DNA from: Chiridota heheva
Taxonomy: Eukaryota; Echinodermata; Holothuroidea; Apodida; Chiridotidae
DNA length: 64,000 bases
Direction of reading: 5' to 3'
Assembly: GCA_020152595.1 (NCBI GenBank)
Contig: JAIGNY010003204.1
Coordinates: 210,001-274,000 of the forward strand
In this document: positions 1 to 10,764 of the stretch, in pieces
Position numbering within the stretch: position 1 is the first letter of the stretch
Layout of the letters: every line of letters starts with the position of its first letter
The notes under the pieces: model-generated
What the model was told of the DNA's origin: nothing
What the model saw: the letters and a program-made list of their open reading frames with translations, nothing else
The model's database searches: none
Program-made: the position numbers and the translations under genes

Positions 1-1117
1 TTTGGTCAAAAAAATGAGCTGTTACATTCCACTTGGTCAAATAGATGAGCTGTTACATTCCACTTGGTCAAACAGAAGAGCTGTTACATTCCAGTTGGTC
101 AAATAGATGAGCTGTTACATTCCATTTGGTCAAATAGATGAGCTGTTACATTCCATTTGGTCAAATAGATAAGCTGTTACATTCCATTTGGTCAAAAAGA
201 TGAGCTGTTACATTCCATTTGGTCAAACAGATGAGCTGTTACATTCCACTTGGTCAAACAGATGAGCTGTTACATTCCATTTGGTCAAATAGATGAGCTG
301 TTACATTCCACTTGGTCAAATAGATGAGCTGTTACATTCCATTTGGTCAAATAGATGAGCTGTTACATTCCATTTGGTCAAATAGATGAGCTGTTACATT
401 CAATTTGGTCAAATAGATGAGCTGTTACATTTCACTTGGTCAAACAGATGAGCTGTTACATTCCATTTGGTCAAATAGATGAGCTGTTACATTCCATTTG
501 GTCAAATAGATGAGCTGTTACATTCCATTTGGTCAAATAGATGAGCTGTTACATTCCATTTGGTCAAATAGATGAGCTGTTACATTCCATTTGGTCAAAT
601 AGATGAGCTGTTACATTCCATTTGGTCAAATAGATGAGCTGTTACATTCCACTTGGTCAAACAGATGAGCTGTTACATTCCATTTGGTCAAATAGATGAG
701 CTGTTACATTCCATTTGGTCAAATAGATGAGCTGTTACATTCCATTTGGTCAAATAGATGAGCTGTTACATTCCATTTGGTCAAATAGATGAGCTGTTAC
801 ATTCCATTTGGTCAAATAGATGAGCTGTTACATTCCATTTGGTCAAATAGATGAGCTGTTACATTCCATTTGGTCAAAAAGATGAGCTGTTACATTCCAT
901 TTGGTCAAATAGATGAGCTGTTACATTCCATTTGGTCAAATAGATGAGCTGTTACATTCCATTTGGTCAAATAGATAAGCTGTTACATTCCATTTGGTCA
1001 AATAGATGAGCTGTTACATTTCACTTGGTCAAACAGATGAGCTGTTACATTCCATTTGGTCAAATAGATGAGCTGTTACATTCCATTTGGTCAAATAGAT
1101 GAGCTGTTACATTCCAT
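1..1117. repeat. 31-bp minisatellite, about 36 copies, cut by window start
   Basis: Head-to-tail copies of a 31-bp unit with core TTTGGTCAAATAGATGAGCT followed by GTTACATTCC. Copies differ by few substitutions (AAATAG/AAACAG/AAAAAG and CATTTGG/CACTTGG), so the array is young or well homogenised. The first base of the window is already inside the array. The last unit runs into ATTTTGTAAAAAGAG, a sequence echoed near 1831 (ATTTTGTAAAATAAAGAG), so the array may lie at the edge of an older dispersed repeat. Confidence 0.95.
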
Positions 1118-1156
1118 TTTGTAAAAAGAGAACATTTTCCTTTTCATATTGTAAGA

Positions 1157-1455
1157 TTCTATTTAATGATATATACCTCTGTCTTTCTGTATAAGTAACT
1201 GCTATACCAAGGGCATTATTCAGTACCTTTTGTTTTTACAAAAATAACATACCAGTTTAATATCAGTATAATGTGATATTTTAATGATACATACCTCTGT
1301 CTTTCTGTATAAGTAACTGATATGCCAAGGGCATTCTTCAGTGCCTTGTTTTCACAAAAATAACACACCAGTTTAATATCAGTATAATGTAATGTTTCAA
1401 TGGTATACCTCTTTTTTTTGAATAAGTAACTGATATACCAAAGGCATTCTTTTGT
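1157..1455. repeat. Diverged tandem repeat, period about 118 bp, 2.5 copies
   Basis: The block containing CTGTATAAGTAACTG occurs with ATAAGTAACT at 1191, 1309 and 1422 (spacing 118 and 113). Each copy has ATACCTCT upstream and CCAAGGGCATT downstream; the third copy is truncated. Noncoding in appearance. Confidence 0.85.
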
Positions 1456-1512
1456 ATGATACCGCCTCCCAAGTGCTTTTTCAACAATGTGCTGGTAGAG
1501 TAAGGGTTAGTC
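1455..1512 (+). repeat. Dispersed repeat fragment, copy 1 of 3
   Basis: A segment with CCGCCTCCCAAGTG, then ATGTGCTGGTAGAGTAAGGG, matches 1684-1746 and 41467-41545. The shared order in the longer copies is TTTTGGGTGCCCCAT, a CCGC..TCCAAGCG block, and ATGTGCTGG or GTGATGG followed by AGTAAGGGTTA. Probably an old short interspersed element. Confidence 0.55.
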
Positions 1513-1683
1513 AACCCGTGACAAGTGTGCCATTTCAAAGATATATGCAGTATGGTCCCGGTGGGCGGCCCAGCAGGTCACTGCAGCAGAACAAGCCTGC
1601 CTCTGCTGCTCGGAAGTCAGAGGACCCTTACAATAATCAGCCTGTACCCAAACCTTACTTGACCACGCAGCAATATTATTGCT

Positions 1684-1746
1684 GTTTTGGGTGCCCCATA
1701 TTTGACCCCGCTTTCCAAGCGTGTTTTCAAAATGTGCTGGCTTCAC
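1684..1746 (+). repeat. Dispersed repeat fragment, copy 2 of 3
   Basis: TTTTGGGTGCCCCATATTTG followed by ACCCCGCTTTCCAAGCG and AATGTGCTGG. It matches 41467-41545 and the 3' half of 1455-1512. A 104-codon ORF (1452-1766) runs through copies 1 and 2 but is unlike any family I know and is better explained by this repeat. Confidence 0.6.
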
Positions 1747-1960
1747 CCTGTTGTATCTTTAGCTAAGACTAGGTGTACAGTAATCTTTTACGTTTTCTGT
1801 GGCCAACCCTTTTAAAAACAGGTGCTACTCCATTCCATTTTGTAAAATAAAGAGTGCATTTTCCTCAGATACTCTCAGAAATTGCATACCTATGTCCGTA
1901 GACCTTTAAAATATATTTCTGTGAATATAATGTAGTCCTTTCGGGAAAGTTTGTTCCAAA

Positions 1961-2645
1961 GCTTATCACGGTCTTTATAACATTTGTCAGATTGCCAAAT
2001 ATCTTAATGTAGATTCCATGAAAACCATTATTAATGCTTTTGTTATAAGTCACATTGATTATTGTAATTCACTTGTTTGCCTACCTGTTTATCAACTTTA
2101 TTGAAATTAAAGAATACTTGGTGCTGCTCAGTTGATTTTCAGACTATTAAAATTTTCTTACATTAATGCTGTTTTGAAGTCCCTTCACTGGTTACCAGTC
2201 AAACAAAGAATTGATTATAACATTATTATACAAATTTTTAAGTGCATTAAAGGCCTTGCTCCCAATTATTTATGTGAAAGGGTAGATGAAAAACCATCAC
2301 GCTACGACTTTCGTTTAAAGTCTCTATTTATTCTCCGTATTAAGCATAAAGCTCTTGGCGAAAGGGCCTTTGCTTATAAAGGCCCTTGGTTGTGGAATTC
2401 ACTCCCAACTAAACTCAAATGTATTGATAATGTATCCCTGACCTCCTTTAAAACTAAACTTAAAACTTTTTTGTTTGAAAAGACATTCATCTGATGAGCA
2501 GCTTGATCCATAGCTTTATCCATTGTATTTCTATATATGTTGTCATTTCTGTATTTTTATTTTCATAGCTAATTTCCTTGTATGTAAAGCGCTTTTGAAT
2601 GTTTTACAAAATTAGCGCTATATAAATTGATGTATCATTATTATG
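1961..2645 (+). mobile_element. L2/CR1-type LINE 3' end, inactive
   Basis: Conceptual translation from 1961 gives the end of a non-LTR reverse transcriptase, including INAFVISHIDYCNSLV. After a stop near 2103 the frame resumes at 2132-2494 with AVLKSLHWLPVKQRIDY, FKCIKGLAPNYL, GERAFAYKGPWLWNSLPTKL and FKTKLKTFLF before a stop. These are hallmarks of the C-terminal region of L2/CR1-superfamily ORF2 proteins. About 90 bases further on, GTAAAGCGCTTTTGA and GCGCTATATAAATTG followed by ATTATT form the typical L2 3' tail. 5' truncated, one internal stop, so a dead copy. Confidence 0.9.
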
Positions 2646-2860
2646 TATGAAAGATACCTGTATAACAGACATATACTTTCTATTTTTATATATCACAAGT
2701 CTTTCATTGGAACTGAAAGGATTAGCTCAGGGGTCACGCAAGTCATCTTATATGAAAGAGGACTTCAAAAGAAACAAAATAGTGAAGAAAGCATTCAAAA
2801 ATCTTATTCAGTTAAGGAGATAATCAAGTTTAAAGTTTGGTATCATTTGTGTAGAAAGGG

Positions 2861-3095
2861 CTGAAATCAGACTAGTTGTGATGTCAGAGCCTCAGATTCC
2901 TCAGTCTTTATGTATTCTATCATATTTTGTCCCTCGATATCGTGGCTTATAAACCATGGGATATGTCAAAAAAGTAGTAAAACAATCTAGGAAGGGTATT
3001 TGTAATATACCACCTGAAGAAAGTTTGAGGACATAAAATAAATAGTAAAAAATTAGGAATCTGAGGCTGTGACATCACAACTAGTCTGATTTCAG
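2861..3095. mobile_element. MITE-like element with 41-bp terminal inverted repeats
   Basis: Left arm 2861-2901 begins CTGAAATCAGACTAGTTGTG; right arm 3055-3095 is its reverse complement with one mismatch in 41. Interior about 150 bp with no ORF. The near-perfect arms argue for recent insertion or fold-back maintenance. No clear target-site duplication. Confidence 0.75.
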
Positions 3096-3535
3096 TCGTT
3101 TGAGTGGTGAGTGTCTCCCCCCACCTAAATTGGACGGCAATTGGAAAACTGAACATGACACAGTAGCAAATTGAACCGTACCTCTTTAGGCACCCTCACA
3201 AATCCATCAAGTTGGAAGCTGATGACTCTATACCCCTTTCCCTTCCTTCCAAATCAGAAGACCCTAGCAACCCTGACCACATGATACTTGACAAAGTGAT
3301 TTGGCTTTCTGAGCTTGGGAAAATGTGCCAACTCTGGTTTCTATATGTTTAGCTGCACTTATTTTAGATTTACCAGACAGATAAGCATCAACCGAAACAA
3401 TGAATTGCCGAGGGCACCACCTACATTTGATTAAACATTACCGACTCTGAATTTTCCTTACCGTGCTGTCAACACATTTTTATTTTGCAAGTATGTGATA
3501 TTTACAACATGGATGAAATGTCATTTTTCAAATCA
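3096..3535. other. No feature recognised
   Basis: Low-complexity-free, noncoding sequence. I see no ORF, exon-like stretch or repeat. Confidence 0.4.
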
Positions 3536-3921
3536 ATTTGCAGACTGATTTGTCTCAGTCCTCCATTTAGCCCCGCGCAATCTCGTTATAGTTATTAACA
3601 GAGAATACCCTGAGTTTAGAGCTCTGTATATCAAACATGATTGTCATCTCTCCAAGCAATTTGCAGACTTGATGGTCTCGGTCCTCCATTTAGCCCTCAA
3701 TGTGTATGGAGGCTTAGCGCAATCTCGTTATAGTTATTAACAGAGAATACCCTGAGTTTAGAGCTCTGTATATCAAACATGAATGTCATCTCTCCAAGCA
3801 ATTTGCAGACTTGATGGTCTCGGTCCTCCATTTAGCCCTTAATGTGTATGGAGGCTTAGCGCAATCTCGTTATAGTTATTAACTGAGAATACGAGTTTAA
3901 AGCTCTGTATATCAAACATAC
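3536..3921. repeat. Tandem repeat, period 142 bp, about 2.7 copies
   Basis: AATCTCGTTATAGTTATTAA starts at 3579, 3721 and 3863, exactly 142 bp apart. Copies share GGTCTCGGTCCTCCATTTAG and AGAGCTCTGTATATCAAACA. The first copy lacks the TGTGTATGGAGGCTTA stretch seen in the other two. Confidence 0.9.
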
Positions 3922-4323
3922 CATGTACTATATGTAGCAAAATGAAATGGAGTAAACATTAGGAGTAAACCTCGCTATAAATTTTAGTCTTTTTACCTGC
4001 AAGAACCTCCATTTTGGCGGATATAACTTTAGACCGCTGGAAGCAATTAAGAACCCACCACAGATAGTTTAGTGATTGTACGCATCAGTAATTACGCTAC
4101 CAATCATCAATATGTACACAATGGAACTGTTGTGAAGAGCCAGGTATTGTGAATTTGGTTACTGCAGGGCCAAGTCATGTGTGTAATGTGGGGCTGAGGA
4201 TTCATTTTAACTTTTAAAAAGACGTTTTTATCAGTGAGTTATAAACACTGGTGAGTTTGGATGCATTAGACTGAAAATTTATAGCCAGTTGTTCATCTTG
4301 TACAAAAGGAAAACAATTTTTCA
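3922..4323. other. No feature recognised
   Basis: AT-rich unique sequence without a supported gene or repeat. Confidence 0.4.
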
Positions 4324-4710
4324 CATGAAGCAATATCTTTTCTTAGGAGAAATGGTCCGTCATTCTTTCACAGTTAATGCACACATCACCTCCGGTTTAT
4401 AATACACAAATATTTGTATTACTAGTTTGCAAACAAACTTCTCCCACTAAGACACTTAACACGGATGAGTGATTTTAATCACAAAAGTGCCCTGATTACT
4501 CAGCACTTTCTTTCTGTAATCTTATACACACAAATAACCTTGGCTACTTGACTGTGGTGTGCATGGGAATGGCAGAAAAACAATCATTGTTTGGAGTAGA
4601 AACACAATACACTGGACAGAAAGTCTGGTTGGTAATTGCTATACCTGAGTTTTCAGGATTAACTCGGGTGTCGGGTGTGGGTAGGCTTAAAGAGAAACTT
4701 TTCGGGATGA
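4324..4710 (+). repeat. Dispersed element, copy carrying an expanded array
   Basis: This segment matches 36681-37051 along its length: CATGAAGCAATATCTTTTCT, TCCCACTAAGACACTTAACA, ATCACAAAAGTGCCCTGATT and CTGTAATCTTATACACACAA recur in the same order. The 36.7 kb copy contains a single 159-bp-type unit; here the same place begins an array of eight. The shared part includes an ATG-led reading frame (MGMAEKQSLFG here, MGLADKQSLFE there), but differences between the copies are mostly amino-acid changing, so it is probably not a protein under selection. Confidence 0.8.
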
Positions 4711-5789
4711 TAGCTAGAAAACTTGATTATAAAGAAAAACAATCATTGTTTGGAGTGGAAACACAATACACTGAACAGGAAGTCACGTTGGTAATTGCCA
4801 TACCTGAGTTTTCAGGATTAACTCTGGTGTCGGGTGTGGGTAGGCTTAAAGAGAAACATTTCGGGATGATAGCTAGAAAACTTGATTATAAAGAAAAACA
4901 ATCATTGTTTGGAGTAGAAACACAATACACTGAACAGGAAGTCGCGTTGGTAATTGCCATACCTGAGTTTTCAGGATTAACTCGGGTGTCGGGTGCGGGT
5001 AGGCTTAAAGAGAAACTTTTCGGGATGATAGCTAGAAAACTTGATTATAAAGAAAAACAATCATTGTTTGGAGTAGAAACACAATACACTGAACAGGAAG
5101 TCGCGTTGATAATTGCCATACCTGAGTTTTCAGGATTAACTCGGGTGTCGGGTGCGGGTAGGCTTAAAGAGAAACTTTTCGGGATGATGGCTAGAAAACT
5201 TGATTATAAAGAAAAACAATCATTGTTTGGAGTAGAAACACAATACACTGAACAGGAAGTCGCGTTGATAATTGCCATACCTGAGTTTTCAGGATTAACT
5301 CTGGTGTCGGGTGTGGGTAGGCTTAAAGAGAAACATTTCGGGATGATAGCTAGAAAACTTGATTATAAAGAAAAACAATCATTGTTTGGAGTAGAAACAC
5401 AATACACTGAACAGGAAGTCTCGTTGATAATTGCCATACCTGAGTTTTCAGGATTAACTCGGGTGTCGGGTGTGGGTAGGCTTAAAGAGAAACATTTCGG
5501 GATGATAGCTAGAAAACTTGATTATAAAGAAAAACAATCATTGTTTGGAGTAGAAACACAATACACTGAACAGGAAGTCGCGTTGATAATTGCCATACCT
5601 GAGTTTTCAGGATTGTGTCGGGTGTGGGTAGGCTTAAAGAGAAACTTTTCGGGATGATGGCTAGAAAACTTGATTATAAAGAAAAACAATCATTGTTTGG
5701 AGTAGAAACACAATACACTGAACAGGAAGTCGCGTTGGTAATTGCCATACCTGAGTTTTCAGGATTAACTCGGGTGTGGGTAGGCTTAA
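4578..5789. repeat. 159-bp minisatellite, 8 copies
   Basis: CAATCATTGTTTGGAGT starts at 4581, 4740, 4899, 5058, 5217, 5376, 5535 and 5687; the spacing is 159 bp except the last (152, a 7-bp deletion near 5615). Because 159 is 53 codons, the array stays open as a 369-codon ORF (4548-5657), ended by the deletion. Repeat residues include QSLFGVETQYTEQEV and GRLKEKLFGMIARKLDY. The open frame is a consequence of the period. Confidence 0.97.
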
Positions 5790-6386
5790 AGAGAAACTTT
5801 TCGGGATGATAGCTAGAAAACTTGATTATAAAGAGAAACTTTTCGGGATGATAGCTAGAAAACTTGATTATAAAGAGAAACTTTTCGGGATGATAGCTAG
5901 AAAACTTGATTATAAAGAGAAACTTTTCGGGATGATAGCTAGAAAACTTGATTATAAAGAGAAACTTTTCGGGATGATAGCTAGAAAACTTGATTATAAA
6001 GAGAAACTTTTGGGATGATAGCTAGAAAACTTGATTATAAAGAGAAACTTTTCGGGATGATAGCTAGAAAACTTGATTATAAAGAGAAACTTTTCGGGAT
6101 GATGGCTAGAAAACTTGATTATAAAGAGAAACTTTTCGGGATGATGGCTAGAAAACTTGATTATAAAGAGAAACTTTTCGGGATGATAGCTAGAAAACTT
6201 GATTATAAAGAGAAACTTTTCGGGATGATAGCTAGAAAACTTGATTATAAAGAGAAACTTTTCGGGATGATAGCTAGAAAACTTGATTATAAAGAGAAAC
6301 TTTTCGGGATGATAGCTAGAAAACTTGATTATAAAGAGAAACTTTTCGGGATGATAGCTAGAAAACTTGATTATAAAGAGAAACAA
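5790..6386. repeat. 42-bp minisatellite, about 14 copies, derived from the 159-bp unit
   Basis: The unit starts GAGAAACTTTTCGGGATGAT and ends TTGATTATAAA. It is the sub-segment of the preceding 159-bp unit that encodes EKLFGMIARKLDYK in the open frame, so a part of the larger repeat has been amplified on its own at the 3' edge. A single-base loss near 6011 shifts the frame. The array ends at GAGAAACAAAGC. Confidence 0.97.
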
Positions 6387-6851
6387 AGCAAAGGCTTAAT
6401 GACATCATTTTCTGCATGTTCTAAAATAAAAATGCAGCTCCCAGAGTAGTGACATGGAAAGTACGGTAGAGGCGCTACATTTGTTAACAATTGCTTTGGA
6501 AGCTATGAAAATTGGTGAGTTATTTTTATTTGTATAATACAGTATGAAATAAGGATTATGTCAGACTTTTGTCTCCTTCAAACACATTTGTGGTGGCATA
6601 GTTTCCCATACATATGAATTTTGAACAAAAGACACTAAACATTATTTTATACTGTACTAATTAAGGGCAACATTACACAGTATGCAACTGTAAAAGTGGG
6701 TCTAAATTCCTAAAAAGCAAAACAATAATAATTATAAAATAAAAGCAATATTCTTTTTCTTTGTGTCAAATAGATTAAAAAATGTATTATGGCACAAATA
6801 AAAAATTTATACAATCATCAATGCACTTTTATATCTAACAAAATTCATCAG
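6387..6851. other. No feature recognised
   Basis: AT-rich sequence with no supported gene. Confidence 0.4.
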
Positions 6852-7081
6852 TTAAAGGAGCACTAGACGGAAAAGTGAGGATGCCCTTTTTGCAAATTTC
6901 ACAGATATATCATCCACAGCAGCTCTGTAAATTTCATGCCTCCATAGTCCACAGACACCATGAGGGCAAAAGGAACTCGAAAAACCAGAAAATACTATAC
7001 TGGTGCCTGCTAGATGAGTATTTGATTTTTTGGGGACCCCATAAAAATACGGCCTCACTTTTCGGTCAAGTGCTACTTTAA
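6852..7081. mobile_element. MITE with about 29-bp inverted repeats and TTAA at both ends
   Basis: Left end TTAAAGGAGCACTAGACGGA and right end (reverse complement) TTAAAGTAGCACTTGACCGA continue into AAAAGTGAGG on both sides. TTAA is present at 6852-6855 and 7078-7081, as expected for TTAA-targeting superfamilies (piggyBac or Kolobok type). Interior about 170 bp, no transposase. A 94-codon minus ORF across it is incidental. Confidence 0.75.
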
Positions 7082-7203
7082 TTAATGCAGAGTAATATCT
7101 AGCCTGACATTCAGGAAATACAAAATTCTTACACACACTGTAAAAACTTATTTATACTCGCACTACCCCTAACATTTGAATTTGAACTGCCACATGCCTG
7201 TCA

Positions 7204-7348
7204 TATGGTCTCCCCAATTGTCAACTTGGTAAACTGCAACACTTACAGAACTCTGCTGCAAGACTGGTCACACATTGTAAACCATTCACTCATGCAACTC
7301 CAATCCTTCACAACTTACACTGGCTCACACATTCATTATATTATCATA
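7204..7348 (+). mobile_element. Fragment of L2/CR1-type reverse transcriptase
   Basis: In the frame of 7204 the translation reads YGLPNCQLGKLQHLQNSAAR, then LVTHCKPFTHATPILHNLHW and LTHSLYY. It aligns with the conserved 'LYGLP..QL.KLQ..QN.AARLV...PIL..LHWL' block of L2/CR1 ORF2 C-termini. Only about 48 codons survive. It differs from the 1961-2494 copy, so it is a separate element. Confidence 0.85.
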
Positions 7349-7420
7349 AAAACCATGAACATTTTCTAATCATCAAAACCCATCTTCCCCACACACATTT
7401 TTGTGAAATTTCCTTTTCCA

Positions 7421-7463
7421 AACTGCTGATTTAAAAGATAAACTGCTGATTTAAAAGATAAAT
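7421..7463. repeat. 21-bp direct duplication
   Basis: AACTGCTGATTTAAAAGATA occurs twice in succession. Confidence 0.8.
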
Positions 7464-7539
7464 AAAAGCAAAAAAACCTTTGATATTTCAGTGCAAATCT
7501 TTCATTAACTGAAGAACAAGCATTGACCTGTCTGATGTT

Positions 7540-7768
7540 TGTTTGAAGGCTTGAACAGCGGCACCACGACAGCAAGGGTCAAATAGTGCCTGAGGGATAG
7601 ATCATTCCAGAGGTAGGAAGGAAAGAAAACGGAGGGAGATGGAGAGAAACACAGGAACTAAAATCCAGAAAGCTGGGCTGGAGAGAGGAGGTGCATTGGG
7701 TGAAAAAGAAAAAAAAAAGTAGAGTGGGTGGGAGAGGAGGATTAAATATGGTTGTAAAGGGAAGCATG
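7540..7768 (+). mobile_element. Dispersed SINE-like element A, copy 1 of 3
   Basis: Contains GGCACCACGACAGCAAGGGT, TAGATCATTCCAGAGGTAGG, CAGAAAGCTGGGCTGGAGAG and AATATGGTTGTAAAGGG. The same blocks in the same order occur at 12618-12842 and, truncated, at 47742-47865. No ORF. Class inferred from size (about 230 bp) and the target-site duplication of the third copy. Confidence 0.75.
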
Positions 7769-8053
7769 ATGAAGGAAGGAGATAATTTTACCTGTCTTAA
7801 TTGAAAGGTTTATGGCTATGAACCTTTTTACACCGAGTTTAACCAAACATGATTTCATGAGTACTTTAACCAATCAAGTGCTGAAGAATGATTCCAACCA
7901 ATCAAGTGCAGTTTTGAGGGAAAAATTGTAAGCAGCAATATGTGTGTATTTCCTTCAAGTGTAATGCATGTTTGATACTTGCTTGTGAAAACAGTTTTTC
8001 ATATGCTTGGTCCGGACCATACCGTGAGTGAATTGTGCAGACGGCCAAGATTT

Positions 8054-8655
8054 CCCCAGTATACTGGTCAATAAGATTCCATCAGTATAAGATTCCCCAG
8101 TATACTGGTCAATAAGATTACCCCAGTATAAGATTCCCCCAGTATACTGGTCAATAAGATTACCCCAGTATACTGGTCAATAAGATTACCCCAGTATACT
8201 GGTCAATAAGATTTCCCCAGTATATTGGTCAATAAGCTTACCCCAGTATAAGATTACCCCAGCATACTGGTCAATAAGATTACCCCAGTATAAGATTACC
8301 CCAGCATACTGGTCAATAAGATTACCCCAGTATAAGATTCCCCCAGTATACTGGTCAATAAGATTCCCCCAGTATACTGGTCAATAAGATTCCCCCAGTA
8401 TACTGGTCAATAAGATTCCCCCAGTATACTGGTCAATAAGATTCCCCCAGTATACTGGTCAATAAGATTCCCCCAGTATACTGGTCAATAAGATTCCCCC
8501 AGTATACTGGTCAATAAGATTACCCCAGTATACTGGTCAATAAGATTACCCCAGTATACTGGTCAATAAGATTACCCCAGTATACTGGTCAATAAGATTA
8601 CCCCAGTATACTGGTCAATAAGATTCCCCCAGTTACTGGTCAATAAGATTCCCCC
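8054..8655. repeat. 26-bp minisatellite with internal short variants, about 22 copies
   Basis: Unit core CCAGTATACTGGTCAATAAG followed by ATT and C/A-rich bases. Some units are shortened to AGTATAAGATT, lacking CTGGTCA; these lie in the first half, while the second half (8340-8630) is regular. CAGTATACTG is a perfect 10-bp palindrome repeated in each full unit. Confidence 0.95.
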
Positions 8656-8785
8656 ATGATTGGTCCATTATAGACATGTAAAACTCAGCCATGCGACATT
8701 ATTCTAATTAGAATAGTAAATACCGTCATGGTTCGCATGCCCATGCAATTTGATACCTATATCATATGACCTGCCCAATTATAAA

Positions 8786-8935
8786 AATGGCATCTCACAC
8801 TAAGTCTAACATGGCATCTCACACTAAGTCTAACATGGCATCTCACACTAAGTCTAACATGGCATCTCACACTAAGTCTAACATGGCATCTCACACTAAG
8901 TCTAACATGGCATCTCACACTAAGTCTAACATGGC
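8786..8935. repeat. 24-bp minisatellite, about 6 copies
   Basis: Units of ATGGCATCTCACACTAAGTC plus TAAC. It shares ATGGCATC with the next two arrays, so three periods (24, 22, 19) follow from one ancestral motif. Confidence 0.95.
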
Positions 8936-9085
8936 ATCATATGTTGTCCCACATGGCATCATATGTTGTCCCACATGGCATCATATGTTGTCCCACATGG
9001 CATCATATGTTGTCCCACATGGCATCATATGTTGTCCCACATGGCATCATATGTTGTCCCACATGGCATCATATGTTGTCCACAT
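8936..9085. repeat. 22-bp minisatellite, 7 copies
   Basis: Units of ATGGCATCATATGTTGTCCC plus AC; continuous with the 24-bp array before and the 19-bp array after. Confidence 0.95.
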
Positions 9086-9775
9086 GGCATCCCATGCCCC
9101 ACATGGCATCCCATGCCCCACATGGCATCCCATGCCCCACATGGCATCCCATGCCCCACATGGCATCCCATGCCCCACATGGCATCCCATGCCCCACATG
9201 GCATCCCATGCCCCACATGGCATCCCATGCCCCACATGGCATCCCATGCCCCACATGGCATCCCGTGCCCCACATGGCATCCCATGCCCCACATGGCATC
9301 CCATGCCCCACATGGCATCCCATGCCCACATGGCATCCCATGCCCCACATGGCATCCCATGCCCCACATGGCATCCCATGCCCCACATGGCATCCCATGC
9401 CCCACATGGCATCCCATGCCCCACATGGCATTCCATGCCCCACATGGCATCCCATGCCCCACATGGCATCCCATGCCCCACATGGCATCCCATGCCCCAC
9501 ATGGCATCCCATGCCCCACATGGCATCCCCTACATGGCATTCCATGCCCCACATGGCATCCCATGCCCCACATGGCATCCCATGCCCCACATGGCATCCC
9601 ATGCCCCACATGGCATCCCATGCCCCACATGGCATCCCATGCCCCACATGGCATCCCACCCCATGTCCCACATGACATCCCATTCCATCGCTTGTCCCAC
9701 ATGGCATTCCACCATATCTCCCACATAGCATATTCCACCATATGTCCCACATGGCATCCCACCATGTCTCACATA
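9086..9775. repeat. 19-bp minisatellite, about 30 copies plus a degenerate end
   Basis: Unit ATGGCATCCCATGCCCCAC, very uniform to about 9655, then degenerate (CATGACATCCCATTCC, CATATGTCCCACATGGC) to 9775. ORFs of 159-320 codons in five frames are by-products. Confidence 0.95.
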
Positions 9776-10760
9776 TGTAGGGTTTGCACTAGCTTCGCAT
9801 TTTGGGGAATTTTTCTCTTTCAAATAATGGTTCGTAGGGATTTCAGAATTTTGGTAGGGAATTTCAACAAGTTATAAAAATTATTTTACCAATCAAAATA
9901 CCATTTTTTTTTTTGTTTTGTATACCTAAAGGTAAAACTTCTTAAATTATATGATTTATTTTCGTAATTTGCATAAATATTAGTAACCTAAACGTTTAAA
10001 CAACTGTTTTTTTGTTCGTTTAAACGTGACCTTTTAACCTCAAGTTTTGGAAAAAATCAGGAAAATATTGGAATATCAAATAAGCCCCCCTGACACCTAG
10101 CAACATGCTGTGCTATCACAACCAAGGTTTTAGTGCAATAAATAAGAAACATCTTTACAAAACCAAAAACTGTTTGTATATGCCACAATACCTTATACTT
10201 ATTCAACTACCCCATGAACACCACTTCTCCACCCCTTCCCCCTCCCCGGTAATCTACATAAATTCCCATACCTTTAACTGCATAGGCCATCGTTGTACAT
10301 GGCAGAGTTCTTATTACTAGCAGCTACCATGTTGAAGAAACTGACTAAAACGTTTCGTGATAGCCCCCTCATATACCAGTTCAGAACATTCCAGAATTCC
10401 AGGATGAGGCTAAACCCAGAAGTTTTTACTGTTTAAAAAAACTTTGATCCAATGCGGTCGAAGACTTGAATTCTTTTGTTACGAAAATGACAATGCAATT
10501 GGCGAAGAATATTATGCGACACACGTGCAAACTAAAGAACATTACGGTCTATTTTAGGTATCTTTGGTACAAACACATTCATGTCTAATCACTAAAATTC
10601 ATATTGTTAACTTAAGGCTTATGTTATCACTGAATGTTAGCATGGATTTGAAAACTTGTCTAAGCCAGCAGCTCCCGGTAGCTGTGTGTGACCATCCCAC
10701 ATTGCTTCTAATTTTGTGCGGGATTGTGAGAACTGATTGCGCGATTCTCGCTGCCAATGC
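9776..10760. other. No gene recognised
   Basis: AT-rich intergenic DNA. I see no coding similarity or structured repeat. Confidence 0.4.
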
Positions 10761-10764
10761 AAAC

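Noticed and set aside
1-1117. CRISPR-like array of about 30-bp repeats
   Set aside because: Units are directly contiguous with no unique spacers, and the DNA is eukaryotic. The same holds for all other arrays here.
1452-1766. 104-codon ORF with proline/glutamine-rich segment
   Set aside because: It overlaps two copies of a dispersed repeat also found at 41.5 kb, and no domain is visible.
8766-9877. Overlapping ORFs of 159-320 codons on both strands
   Set aside because: All are frames through the 24/22/19-bp arrays.
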